A program made the position numbers and the translations under genes. Shown here in pieces: positions 14,286 to 14,690 of a DNA stretch of 14,690 nt. Each line of letters begins with the position of its first letter. Within the stretch, counting starts at the first letter, position 1. Source of the DNA: Verrucomicrobia bacterium UBA3063 (GTDB lineage: Bacteria > Verrucomicrobiota > Verrucomicrobiia > Methylacidiphilales > Verrucolacustridaceae); the NCBI GenBank assembly GCA_002366885.1, contig DFCD01000066.1, forward strand, positions 1,912 through 16,601, read 5' to 3'. The notes below the pieces were generated by a model. It was given only the letters and a program-made list of their open reading frames with translations. It did no database searches and had not been told where the DNA came from.

Positions 14286-14690
14286 AAGTCCTCCTGATCG
14301 GGGTGGATCTCGCCTGGGGCGAGAAAAAGCATGACGGCGTCTGTTTCTTGGATTGGGACGGGAGGCGGGGAACCGTGTGTGGATTCACCTATCCACAGGG
14401 AGACCGCGAGCTACGGGAGGCCGTCTTGGAGAAGAGTCACGGCTACCCGTCCGTTTTCGTCACCGTGGATGCCCCGATCGTCTGTCCCAACCGGACGGGA
14501 ACGCGGCCGGTCGACCGGTTGACCCACCGGATGTTTCATCGGGAGCATGCGGCCTGCCATCCGGCCAACCTGACCAAGTGTCCGCGCCCGCCCCGGATCG
14601 CACGGCACTTGGAAAAACAAGGTTTCAAAATTGGCTGGCAGCCCGCGCCGGGGAAAAAGACCGTGGCGGAGGTCTATCCGCATCCGGCGA
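14282..14690 (+). CDS. DUF429 predicted nuclease (RNase H-like fold), 5' part only
   Basis: The gene runs off the window after about 136 codons. The product begins MKVLLIGVDLAWGEK and contains FVTVDAPIVCPNRTG, a Cys/His-containing middle (EHAACHPANLTKCPRPPR) and AEVYPHPA. These are the hallmarks of DUF429, predicted from comparative work to be a nuclease with an RNase H-like fold. The acidic residues D9, the Asp in VDAP and the Glu in EVYPH would be the candidate metal ligands; no activity is established for this protein. The start is taken as the TTG at 14282, which overlaps the uspA stop as TTGA. A purine-rich AAGAAGG sits at 14274-14280, closer than usual. The GTG at 14303 is an alternative start that would drop seven residues. 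Confidence 0.82.
   Translation, partial: MKVLLIGVDLAWGEKKHDGVCFLDWDGRRGTVCGFTYPQGDRELREAVLEKSHGYPSVFVTVDAPIVCPNRTGTRPVDRLTHRMFHREHAACHPANLTKCPRPPRIARHLEKQGFKIGWQPAPGKKTVAEVYPHPA

Overview
The window is GC-rich, gene-dense bacterial DNA (roughly 60% G+C by eye). A PEP-CTERM-sorted secreted protein, a CrtI/CrtN-type carotenoid desaturase, and a large conserved protein of a type I associate with Verrucomicrobiota and Bacteroidota together suggest Verrucomicrobiota. That placement is inference: there is no rRNA gene in the window and no search was run.

Left part, + strand: a 2-oxo acid dehydrogenase E2 subunit (177-1409) is followed after 12 bases by a 1161-residue protein (1422-4907) that looks like a distant relative of cellobiose-phosphorylase-type six-hairpin enzymes. 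The latter converges, 20 bases apart, on the minus-strand block.

Middle, minus strand (11123 down to 4928): a tightly packed operon read in the order Ppx/GppA phosphatase, stand-alone HD protein, membrane-anchored alkaline-phosphatase-like protein, 16S rRNA dimethyltransferase KsgA, Nudix hydrolase, carotenoid desaturase. The last gene, a PEP-CTERM protein, lies 49 bases further on and probably has its own promoter. Three of the junctions are 4-base start/stop overlaps and one is a 26-base overlap, so translational coupling is likely. The Ppx phosphatase domain and its usual C-terminal HD domain are two overlapping genes here. The phosphatase-like protein keeps the family scaffold but has lost almost all metal ligands, so it is probably a pseudoenzyme. 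KsgA appears to start at CTG.

Right part, + strand, divergent from the operon across 86 bases: serS (seryl-tRNA synthetase), mntH (Nramp metal transporter), a UspA-type stress protein overlapping mntH by ATGA, and the 5' end of a DUF429 predicted-nuclease gene overlapping uspA by TTGA and running off the window.

There are no tRNA or rRNA genes, CRISPR arrays, insertion sequences or phage genes that I can recognise. The most unusual elements are the degenerate phosphatase, the CTG start of ksgA, the split Ppx/HD pair, and the large uncharacterised carbohydrate-enzyme-like protein.
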